From assembly GCA_947568835.1 (NCBI GenBank), contig OX387605.1, positions 3,534,001 to 3,598,000 of the forward strand: a stretch of 64,000 nt of DNA. Direction: 5' to 3'. This document shows positions 58,301 through 64,000 of the stretch, piece after piece. The position numbers and the translations under genes were made by a program. The stretch is from Protonemura montana. Lineage: Eukaryota; Arthropoda; Insecta; Plecoptera; Nemouridae. The notes under the pieces were generated by a model. The model was not told the DNA's origin. It did not search any database and worked only from the letters and a program-made list of their open reading frames with translations. Within the stretch, counting starts at the first letter, position 1, and every line of letters starts with the position of its first letter.

Positions 58301-58834
58301 AATGGCCGGCACAGAGCGGAGTGCGTGCAATTTTTACAGATCACACAGATGAGACGCCGTATGGTGATACCGCTGCTTGCTACCGGATGCTACGTACACG
58401 CATGTACGCATTACTTTAATAAAAGCGGGGTGATAGGAGACCCCTGATAGCCAAAAGGGCGTAGAGCAGAATCTCAAGAGGCTTTTAAACAATATCTGAC
58501 ATAGGGATGTTTGCAGCCACACCGAATGTGTGCAGTTTTCGCGAAGTACCCGATGCTACTCTTGTGCGTTGGACTAATTGGTGTACGACCCGGACCTAGC
58601 CAACTCGCGGTCGTTGCCCATACTCATCGCGTACCCTGCGTGCGCAACGGGCGATGCGTGATTTTTGGGGTTCACGTACTTGTTGTAGAGAATGGAGTCA
58701 GGACGCCACACTTGGTGGAACGGCACGCGGACCACCTGGATGTTGGCGAAGTCAGAAGCGTTCCATTTGAGATGGTGGTCGGTCCATTTCTGGGTCAGCC
58801 AGCAGTTGGTCGTCAGGATCTGATTCTTTTCGTC
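40376..58834 (-). CDS. nicotinic acetylcholine receptor alpha subunit, alpha7/9/10-like; seven 3' exons, 5' end outside the window
   Basis: This is a ligand-gated cation channel subunit of the plasma membrane. Exons in order: 58834-58680, 56432-56249, 45076-44860, 44155-44021, 42071-41860, 41328-41187, 40593-40376, totalling 1,263 bases (420 residues plus stop), all in phase. Seen in order: [14 protein letters not shown] and [11 protein letters not shown] of the ligand-binding domain; the Cys loop ([15 protein letters not shown]); SWTYDGYQ; loop C with the adjacent cysteine pair [11 protein letters not shown] that defines alpha subunits; TM1 ([20 protein letters not shown]); the TM2 pore ([17 protein letters not shown]); TM3; a short cytoplasmic loop; and TM4 ([13 protein letters not shown]). 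The signal peptide and first ligand-domain exons were not found up to 64000. The intron at 45077-56248 has a GC donor and contains a Gypsy element. Subtype is uncertain. Confidence 0.93.
40883..40907. repeat. TGCTCC hexamer repeat, about 4 copies
   Basis: Short simple repeat in the last intron of the receptor gene. Confidence 0.8.
41787..41822. repeat. short 12-bp tandem repeat
   Basis: About two and a half copies of a CCATGTTCATGT unit just beyond the receptor exon 42071-41860, inside an intron. Minor microsatellite-like feature. Confidence 0.8.
42072..42867 (-). other. receptor intron before the LINE remnant
   Basis: AT-rich intron sequence; no gene or repeat family recognised. Confidence 0.4.
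42868..43680 (-). mobile_element. 5'-truncated LINE remnant (reverse transcriptase C-terminal part)
   Basis: Two adjacent minus-strand frames (43621-43295 and 43290-42868) fit the C-terminal end of a Jockey/CR1-type non-LTR retrotransposon. The first has the block [15 protein letters not shown], typical of the region after the catalytic motif. The sequence just upstream reads FADGSS where FADDTS is expected, so the catalytic aspartate pair is broken. The second frame begins [11 protein letters not shown] and ends YIIDEFL, matching the usual ending near the 3' end of such elements. A frameshift separates the two frames, and the 5' part is absent. It lies in sense in an intron of the receptor gene between the exons ending at 44021 and starting at 42071. 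I see no clear target-site duplication. Confidence 0.72.
45077..46055 (-). other. receptor intron, right of the loop C exon
   Basis: The 3' end of the 11.2-kb intron that hosts the Gypsy element. No gene recognised here. Confidence 0.45.
46060..46637 (+). repeat. left LTR of the Gypsy element
   Basis: 578 bases, TGTCATGGAGCGG at the start and CGATCCACAACA at the end. It contains an ATTAAATAAATATC stretch near 46434-46447 that could be the polyadenylation signal. Same length as the right LTR and no difference seen by eye. Confidence 0.95.
46644..46664 (+). promoter_or_regulatory. putative primer binding site, tRNA-Leu type
   Basis: Beginning six bases after the left LTR, TGGCAGCGCGGTGGGATTCG resembles the complement of a tRNA-Leu 3' end (typically TGGCAGCGGTGGGATTCGAA), with one two-base insertion. 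The match is from memory of Leu tRNA sequences. Confidence 0.6.
47046..48014 (+). CDS. gag: gag of the Gypsy element, interrupted by one in-frame stop
   Basis: This is the structural polyprotein that forms the cytoplasmic particle and binds element RNA. Reading starts at ATG 47046 ([12 protein letters not shown]). A capsid-like region of about 200 residues follows, then two CCHC zinc knuckles ([14 protein letters not shown] and [14 protein letters not shown]) near the C terminus, and the frame ends with TAG at 48012-48014. A single TAA at 47490-47492 breaks the frame at about residue 149, yet the sequence on both sides is in the same frame and reads as one continuous capsid. That makes this copy defective for full-length Gag unless the stop is read through or is a sequencing error. 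About 322 codons in all. Confidence 0.88.
47996..53266 (+). CDS. pol: pol of the Gypsy element: protease, reverse transcriptase, RNase H, integrase
   Basis: One uninterrupted frame of about 1,750 residues, probably made as a Gag-Pol fusion by -1 frameshifting. Numbered from 48017: aspartic protease with [12 protein letters not shown] (about 44-55); a long linker (about 150-620) with Glu/Lys repeats; reverse transcriptase from about 640 with the catalytic YLDDI at about 820; RNase H with TTDCS at about 968 and DHRPLKQ; integrase zinc finger of H-H-C-C type (HAGIHKTT, then CVSCQQRK, about 1249-1292); and an integrase core with Asp about 1317 (HCDICGPF), Asp about 1371 (VSDNGSNF) and Glu about 1413 (NGIIERSHS). 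The C-terminal 250 residues are charged. All catalytic motifs are intact. No chromodomain seen. Confidence 0.95.
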   Translation, partial: YTTGFLDVHHIRSPDVASARVFSNWRVQSVGTTRVRGEIVTDKYRTPVTFLVDSGAEVSLISQSVLEGDIKYRPETRTITSVTGEMLPILGTASLNVVLGKYEYLYSGFAVCNEAMKLPCDGILGRDFMKYFKMVLDFNEDMLIHNDNFVKLDHTFHGAFASSADCRPNQHEVNSHNVRNTIVGSASSSQEVREKTLTGNQRIGSFSKLEAISETTPKTLTSDDIVLSELKAQIVQLELKMSKFQEVVDKVASENVLRREIENVEPLKIDMKVVFEKEVEKDFEKVVFEKKVEKDFEKEVEKDFEKEVEKEVEKDFEISIDKDFEREIVRDFAKDKKNCVVFSDFSEERKEVLTDVLSDFEGEDRVLMNLRINISENGERKVLLMCDFVRDRKKDENLRVNVSVNGLRTVSVVSEDLTGVEDTADSLTSTGVRFGENNDSGMVPTLKENQQSADAIVVKILPMSNLENVQPTPHGVHLKNEESCTKRDKDSSVKKVVKLRLSKNITIPGRSEFLTEGIQTRGVCADKAKKDVLFEPIRLSVHGLQCARSLYTENDSLTAQVRMINVSERDIELQKGLTLGTIEIYHDIITNTTIKIDEVCSVNNINTTLQPNETLSLIDSMCQVDHDHLDKNEKDSLAALLFEYADLFFKTGDTMGKAVGVEHVIHTGDNAPIRLRPYRVPESMRGPMKAKIDELLAKDIIVECNSAWSAPCMVILKKKNDGTTEYRFVTDFRKLNNITRKDAYCLPQINESLDYLSNSKYFTTLDLQDAYYNIPIREEDQCKTAFSTTTNHYMYKRMAQGLCNSPGTFQRYLDSIFAGIRNVTCLIYLDDIITFSKTVDEHITRLKEIFNILRTSGVKLKPSKCTFLQKETEYLGFLISSEGIKPLHSKVEAIANWPVPIDVRGVKSFLGISSYYRRFLNNYSTISRPLCQLTRKDVPFIWSKECDDSFNTLRKALCSDAVLIFPDFSKEFILTTDCSLTCAGAVLAQRVQGFERPICYASRQLQDRETRYSAWEREALACVWGMRTFRTYLYGRHFILKSDHRPLKQLLTISNQSCRHSNWCFTLSEYDFEFQYVPGSQISHVDALSRIQVAIINAENQEPVEVTKELEQEPVEVTREIGRTGLESKSELEQDTIEIPTEEDIGEKIANVQVLSEEKVTSDLDDEETIRKCAENEKIDYEPVWDLDRVKICQRRDAKLITIINGLEKDSKTHTEFYLNEQGILYRYREGVESNHRLVIPETMISVILKTYHDSPFSGHAGIHKTTSLLITRFYWPGMFNQIRAYVKRCVSCQQRKSKPHPTHAPLQSYHDENLRKPFQITHCDICGPFPTSYKGNKYVLTFIDRLTRYPIYCCLPDQKASTVARAFVNNVVASFGCPEILVSDNGSNFVSKMFNEVMNILQIKHKTTTTYHSQSNGIIERSHSTFHSIMSHYVQNEPLSWDDCVPLVMLTMRSSISTSTGHSPYFQLYGTEMPIPYAEFSKPSRPIYNTDEHYPSELRKRLEQAYSITRENLKRSAKQNAKYYNRKAVEVTFKPDDIVYLYTPILKQNLNKKWAKYWSGPFRILKQKTDVVFEIKHVYTGKIQVVHSNRLKAFIETIEEETHDDFTPKDTEIELVIPNFDKVSQGYSLNYGDNVINQNLEETETRSKSQDHLYDNDRMPSNFTSSFWTNKFWKKSSKKTDSKAINEAEDRASASQDVEDTETSHLPSTSQKSPIVVLKRKISKLLPSRTGLRKERTPSLKALENATSKAQKRCG
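48008..48014 (+). promoter_or_regulatory. probable -1 frameshift site between gag and pol
   Basis: Gag ends GAT TTT TAG. The pol frame is -1 relative to gag and has an upstream stop at 47993-47995, so any shift must occur within 47996-48014. The run of five T directly before the gag stop lets the TTT-decoding tRNA re-pair one base back, giving TTA and then pol. There is no classical X XXY YYZ heptamer. Placement is inference. Confidence 0.55.
48811..48975 (+). repeat. in-frame Glu/Lys minisatellite inside pol
   Basis: Units of the type GAGAAAGAAGTT and GAGAAAGATTTT alternate about a dozen times, encoding runs of EKEV and EKDF. This makes a highly charged, probably helical or coiled-coil segment in the protease-RT linker. 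The frame is kept throughout, so copy number must vary in whole units in working elements. Confidence 0.9.
53267..54669 (+). other. Gypsy 3' untranslated region
   Basis: About 1.4 kb between pol and the right LTR. It contains an 18-A-type run at about 53881-53898 and purine-rich sequence, but no envelope-like frame: the largest open frames are about 100 residues, without signal or membrane segments I can recognise. The last 17 bases before the LTR (54653-54669) are the likely polypurine tract. Confidence 0.6.
54653..54669 (+). promoter_or_regulatory. putative polypurine tract
   Basis: GAGAAAGGCGAGGGTGA directly abuts the TG of the right LTR, where plus-strand DNA synthesis would be primed. 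It has one C and one T among purines. Confidence 0.7.
54670..55247 (+). repeat. right LTR of the Gypsy element
   Basis: 578 bases, the same as the left LTR as far as I could read. It is followed by CATC, the target-site duplication. Confidence 0.95.
55252..56248 (-). other. receptor intron, 5' part before the Gypsy insertion
   Basis: Intron sequence directly after the Cys-loop exon in transcription order. No other gene recognised; the plus frame at 55721-56059 is unsupported. Confidence 0.45.
56241..56248 (-). other. GC 5' splice site in the receptor gene
   Basis: The Cys-loop exon ends GGC TAC CAG and the intron begins GCAAGACA on the minus strand. CAG|GCAAG matches the consensus of the minor GC-AG class. 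The join to the next exon (acceptor CTTGCAG at 45077-45083) gives YDGYQ-LDLVKQ in phase, as expected for this receptor family. No GT within the following open frame gives an equally good join. Confidence 0.75.
56433..58679 (-). other. receptor intron, no gene seen
   Basis: A 2.2-kb intron between the exon ending LYNN and the Cys-loop exon, with GTACGT donor and TTTCAG acceptor. No repeat family recognised. Confidence 0.5.
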
Positions 58835-59568
58835 CTGAAACGCGTGAAATCAGGTTTAGTTGTGAGGCCGAAACTCGGCTCTTTTATGGATCTTTCAATT
58901 GCGTCATTTAGTTAAATTAAATTTGAATACCAATTAAATGTTGATAAACTATAGGTTTTGACCAGTGCATGGATTATATCTTCGAATAAACTACAACAAT
59001 CGGTCGTCCAGGTATACTAGCAGATAAAATAAAATGAATACCTGCTACAGCATCCAAGTCTTTGAGGATCTTGAGGAATAGAGAACGCATGCAAAATGAT
59101 AAAAAGGAAACATTGGCGCAGATTATTTTTAATGTGTTGAATATTTTTAACCTCTAAATTCTCATGCAAACAGCTTCTGGCTTGTTTTGAAAAGGTGTTT
59201 CCCTGTTGAACGAAATAATGTTCAAGTGTATTTCTAAAAGCAGAGCGTCCGTCAGATTAAATAAATATGAGCTGTTCACATATCGTGGACAGAGTTTTGT
59301 TTCTGTTCACATTACAGAACAATCATGTAACAGGTAATATCATACGTGTACGTCAGGATCCTGCCTCGGCTCTGTGTGAGCTCTCTAATGCCCAGCGGCC
59401 CACGAGCAATATCCCTAGTTTCACGGCGGCATTACGTGAGTTCACCACATACACTGGCATGGCCACAACCGCCAGTGAAAACACTCTTTCACAGGGCACT
59501 TGCTTCTGTGTTTTTCCATTAAATATGATAAAACCACATTTCATTTCTTAACACCGACGTAATTAAAT
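58835..59568 (-). other. sequence upstream of the first identified receptor exon
   Basis: Probably intron of the nicotinic receptor gene. No ligand-domain exon found. Confidence 0.4.
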
Positions 59569-59576
59569 GTGCTACT

Positions 59577-61006
59577 CATTGGCGTAACTAAGTACACCTG
59601 GGCCCGAGGGCAAGATTTTTCGTTGCCCCCCCCCCCCCCCCCCATCCTGAAAGGAAAGGGTCTGAAAACAAATTAACAATTCTAATGTTTCTGTGTCGCA
59701 CACATATGTATATTGTGTTCACTTGCGAATGCTGAAAATGATGCTCACAAAATGGATGGTTACTAAAAAATAAACAATTCTTTGCGATTTAGTAATTAAT
59801 CGGGATCACCGAAAGCGATCCGAGGTGAAAAATTACGAATAGTTTACCAGTCACGAATTAAATTTGCCCCCGGGGTAGCTTCCATTTATTTAAACAGCTA
59901 CCTGTCTTATTTTCTGTCAGCAAATATCCTACACGGTTGACAAAAGGCGACATCGAGTGCAGGTGACTAGCCGAGCCCCGTTTTGGGGGTTGTTTCATAG
60001 AAGCTAGCAGAAAAGCTTCGTTTTGATTCAGTATATGTAGGAAAATCGCCCGAACGACGACATGGGCCCTTGTCAACAAAGACACATTTCGTAAGGGCAC
60101 CAACGATGTCTGGATCATGTTTGCGAGCAGTTGGATAATTCAATATTTCTTCGTTTCGGGAAATTTGAGCAGTCCTGACATGACGAGAACGCAAATATTT
60201 CAGTCTCATACGCGTTCTGAGACAGCTAAAAGAGTGCCACATCAAATGCAATTTGCAGTGATATTCACATTGAAGTGGCTACAGATTGAGAAAGTATGAT
60301 AGATTTAAGATCGAAGGGACCGCACACTAAACTTTATATGGGAGGAAATAAAACAAGGCACCTTGCGCCAAATTTTATTGAGAATAACTGAGACTGGGAT
60401 AATTCTTAATTAACCCCCGTATTATACAAGTATAATCTAATTTATTCTTATTGGATTTTCTCGTAGTGCACGTCAGGCAAATTTCCAGCGTTATTAAAAG
60501 TTTATTTTGTCACAGCCAAACTATCGCTGCATACCGGAACTCGAACCAGGAGGCACGAAAAAGCTGCTGATTTACGAAAGTTTATTCACTTTCTTGTTAT
60601 TTTCACATTTACTACGCCTTTTTGGGCCCAGCGGTGACTGCCGTCAGCTACCGTAGCCCAGTGAATAGTGACTACGAAACCATATCAGAGTAAGGCAGAC
60701 CAGGCCGACAAAGAGTAGCCTACGCACTCATCGGCAGTAGCAACGTACTATGTGACCATTACCAGGAGTAGGTTAGTGCCACTGTCTCAATGGGGTAGTG
60801 AGAGTGCGTGAAATGTAACTATTAACTTTAAGATTATTGTGGCAAACATAAAATACATTTAACATGGGTCGTCGGCCTGCACGAGTACGGCACGCGCCCA
60901 AGTTTTTCCCTTCTTTTGGGCCCCACGAGCCTTCACTCGTAGGAGAGAAAAACCTCTAGGCCCGGGGGCGGTCGCCCCGCCTGCCCTGTAGGTAGTTACA
61001 CCACTG
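59577..61006. mobile_element. non-autonomous hAT-like DNA transposon, 1,430 bp
   Basis: The left end reads CATTGGCGTAACTA and the right end, reverse complemented, CAGTGGTGTAACTA: 12 of 14 positions match. Both ends continue into G/C-rich subterminal sequence containing GGGCCCGAGGGC or GGGGGCGGTCGCC. The flanks GTGCTACT (59569-59576) and GTACTACT (61007-61014) match in 7 of 8 bases, in keeping with an 8-bp target duplication of hAT type. There is no transposase-like frame inside, so it would need a helper. An 18-C run at 59626-59643 is part of it. Superfamily placement is tentative. Confidence 0.65.
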
Positions 61007-61041
61007 GTACTACTTCAAATTAAACAATAACATTACTTGGT

Positions 61042-61228
61042 CCCTGAACGCAGCCCGCAGAGCAAACTTGGCGCCTCCACCATTGTCAATTCCAGTTACA
61101 AGGCGTGCTTAACAACAGGCCATCAAAGTCTTTGCCATGAACTTGAGTTCCTCGGGCATTGGTCACTGGACTTCCCTCGCCGTCAGCCCCTGAACGCAAC
61201 CCGCAGAGCAAACTCGGCACCTCCACCC
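61042..61228. repeat. imperfect direct repeat of about 38 bp
   Basis: CCCTGAACGCAGCCCGCAGA and the following bases (to about 61080) recur at about 61188-61228 with three to four mismatches, 146 bases apart. No function recognised. Confidence 0.7.
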
Positions 61229-61229
61229 A

Positions 61230-64000
61230 CCTTGCTTGTCTCTCGATAGCAGGGGCCTGGAAAGTCTTGTGGTTATTCCGGTAGTCTGCTAGGCTTGGCA
61301 AAGTATTGGCTGCTGCATGGTTTACTGGCACAACGAGGACTTTGCACGGGTTTAATGTAATGTTAAAATCGTGTGTCGCAGAACCCCGGAGGGAGACTCG
61401 AATTTGAATTTAATTGATTCTCTAAACAAACTCTGCGTGTTCCGCTATTTATCAATATTTTCCCAAAACACGAACTCGTATCATTAAAACCGTGGGGCTA
61501 TAAAGTGTATATACTTGCTTACCCAACGTTGGCGCTGGTAATCGTTGACTCGCGTAATTAGCAGTGAAATAGAACCATCCCGGGCCGAATGTGAAAAGTA
61601 TCGCCGTGTGATTGTGTTTAGTGCTAAGTGTTGTTGCCATTTTCATAAGTCACCGGCTTAACCTTTTGTCGGCCGGGGAACGCGTTCAAACGTTCAAGAA
61701 TCCTAAGCACTTAAAATAATTATGCAGATTACGTTGTCTACAACTCGAGATGCTTTTGATATTCTAATTCCTATGCCAGATGAGCGAACTCGCGCGTAAA
61801 AAATCATCGGTTAGATTAAAAATCGCGCGTACGACAGACAGTTACGGATGCTCGGAACAGCTGCAAGAAAAGCGCGTCGGCAAATTTTTTTCGCCACGCC
61901 ACAAAAGAACGTTGGACGTGAAAGAAAATAAAGAAACGTAATTAAGGACCATCGACACTGGCGGTGAAAACTTTATCGTCTTACGCGGCTCTTCTTTTCC
62001 GGCAGGGTTTTTCTTTCAAATCGTATCTGGGATTAGCTTCGACGAACCACCTCAGTTTGCTAGGGAAACGCGCCACGAAAACAAGACTGCTGTCTGAGAT
62101 TAATATTTGCCATTAATCTGAGCAAAGCAGACCCCCCTTGCTCCCTCCACCACACCTCTGGCGGGCTAGAAGTATGCATGGATAAATATCGAAGAAGCGG
62201 ACGAGCTACAGCGAGGTGGCCGTCGACGACGCTACAACGCCGCGCCGTGCGAGAGACTCACAAGAAAGAAACGTCGTCATCTCAGAATTGACATCCCGCC
62301 TCATCATCATTCCACGCTATCGATCGTCGCTCGTGAGTCGTTCATAACAATACATCCATGCCAGGCTTGCGAAACAGCTGCAAATAACACTGTGGCAAAC
62401 GGCCACGCGGGTGTATTTAGTGTTTTTAATGGAAGTGACCGACCGAAGTGACTCATTCGACCTTCACGTAACGTCAACGCCGATGTTACCTTGTGTTCTG
62501 CCTCTGGTTCCGACTTTGTGGTCGACGCCATTCGTCACGTTGTTACACTTGGCGGCGTCAAGTTGATGGCAACGCCTTTGTCTGCTGGCGTACGCAAATT
62601 GTATACACGTTAATTACAAAACTAAACGGACAGCGATTAGAATGTCCGCCAACTAGACTCCCTCCCGCGCGCTCCTGGGACAGATTTAATCCGAGCTGGT
62701 CTGGAATGCCATTAGGTATCCCGTTATGGTGTGTGCAATGCACTCTCATGAACAGGCACAGCTCGTGAACCTGATTTAAGTTGGGCTCTATTCGCTAACA
62801 TGCTGGAGCGTTTAGAGGTCTAGAGTTCAACGCCGAACTTTTGATTAAAAATTATTGTTCTGACTGTGTACATTTGCGCATTTTGTTTTACACCTTCGCC
62901 ATTAACTAAACGACAGAATGTTAATTCACGTGGTTTTACTTCTGTGCTACTAAACCGCAATCATTTCAATCTGTCCTTCAAATAAATTATCCTCCATACA
63001 ATCCAAGTCAAGAGACATCCTCTTTTTCTGGAATGCTAACGGGCCGAAACAAATGCAGGACGTTATGTCATCCCATCAGACTTTGTGTAAAGGAAGCGTG
63101 GCTTGCCATAATGGCGCATGCAGGAGAATAGATAGAGGGAGGTGGTTTCCTTCAATGGAATTATTGTATGACCTACAAAAAGATGCTCGAAGACGGAAGA
63201 CAAACAGGAAGGGGAATAAATCAAATAAAAATTGTCTATCTGCGGGGAAAACCGCGAACGGAATGAAAGCGTGATGGAGGAAACTGGCCAGAGAGAAATG
63301 AGTGGGTTGGGTGAGCCTCAAAAAGGGCATAAAAACGGGAGGGTATGCACCGGCTGTTCCATATGATATGTGCATACCGATGGAGTGCATTACTGCATGT
63401 TTACAGTGTCTTGGTACTAAAACACGCTTGTGTATTTGTCCGCTTGGATGAGTGATGGCTGCTTGTCAATAAACAAAGTGTTTACAACGTGTCAACAATC
63501 GATGCATTGCTACCTGTGCTGGCTGGCGGTCGCTCGCTGGTAAATACTGTCCTGACTAATGAAGCGTGTATGTTCGCACGCTCTGGGCGACACGTGGTTC
63601 CAGTCGTGGACGAGGCGGAGAGACCTAAAGCTGGAAAGTGCACCTCGTTTCGCTGACAGCGACATCATAAGCCGGCAGGAAGCCTAAGATGGAGCAGATA
63701 CACTGACCACCAGCAAAGCTATTTGTCAGAGAAGTCATCCATAAAAGAGGCATTCGTTCACGGAAAGTCTACTTCCGAGACGAGGGCGTCGATAGGGTTT
63801 GATGCGCGAAACACTAACCGATGAAGTTTCGTGGCATTGTTGAGTTACTTTAAAAAATCCGCTTATCTTATCTTCGCAAGAGTCGTCTGCTGCGGCCAAA
63901 TGCTGCGGTTAGAAATCGCGCTCGATTGGATAATTTATTTTTTCCTCTTTTCGACTACGCCGTCCGAACAAGAAAAAACGAGCTAAGATCTCTGTTGTGC
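61230..64000. other. right end of the window, no gene recognised
   Basis: I searched both strands by eye for the missing 5' exons of the nicotinic receptor gene (signal peptide and first ligand-domain strands) and found none. Short frames such as 62307-62531 and 63076-63390 on the minus strand lack support. The stretch may be receptor intron or upstream DNA. Confidence 0.4.

Noticed and set aside
62307..62531. Minus-strand frame with a hydrophobic stretch as a receptor signal peptide exon
   Set aside because: No donor in suitable phase and no resemblance to nicotinic receptor N termini.
1..64000. CRISPR arrays, operons, tRNA or complete rRNA genes
   Set aside because: None seen. The sequence is eukaryotic, and the only rRNA-like stretches are the 5S-derived SINE heads.

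Overview
The window is eukaryotic nuclear DNA, most likely from an arthropod. The genes are multi-exon with GT-AG introns. The families are animal ones: a HECTD2-type HECT ubiquitin ligase, an HSPA12-type Hsp70, ceramide synthase, ribose-5-phosphate isomerase, PRADC1, CALML4 and an alpha-type nicotinic receptor. A small secreted Pro/Tyr/Ala peptide of cuticle-protein type, with a clean TATA box, points to an arthropod. I cannot name the species.

Layout. The end of an unrecognised plus-strand gene lies at 236-840. A 17-exon HECTD2-like gene runs on the minus strand (13258 down to 1761), and a 5S-rRNA-derived SINE sits in one of its introns. A 7-exon HSPA12-like gene runs on the plus strand (16480-25587) with a long N-terminal extension. 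An intronless ceramide synthase (minus, 27565-26453) lies head to head with six-exon RPIA (plus, 28153-30059). A three-exon small secreted peptide gene is on the minus strand (31839-30639). About 4.9 kb of intergenic DNA follows and holds a second SINE. PRADC1 (minus, 38325-36778) and CALML4 (plus, 38639-39362) form a second head-to-head pair. From 40376 rightward is a minus-strand nicotinic receptor alpha subunit. Its last seven exons are spread over 18.5 kb, and its 5' exons are not in the window.

The receptor gene is large because mobile DNA fills its introns. A LINE reverse-transcriptase remnant sits between 42.9 and 43.7 kb. A 9,188-bp Gypsy-type LTR retrotransposon with equal-length, apparently identical LTRs (46060-55247) lies antisense in an intron whose 5' splice site appears to be GC rather than GT. 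A 1,430-bp hAT-like element with poorly conserved terminal inverted repeats lies at 59577-61006.

Exons were assembled by hand from splice signals, reading phase and remembered family similarity. For the seven genes modelled from start to stop, and for the receptor part-model, the summed exon lengths are multiples of three and every junction phase agrees. No alignment or database search was run. I saw no wholly new biological system. The points most worth following up are the GC-AG intron carrying a very young retrotransposon, the proposed gag-pol slip on a five-T run, the HSPA12 N-terminal extension, and the 5S-headed SINE family.
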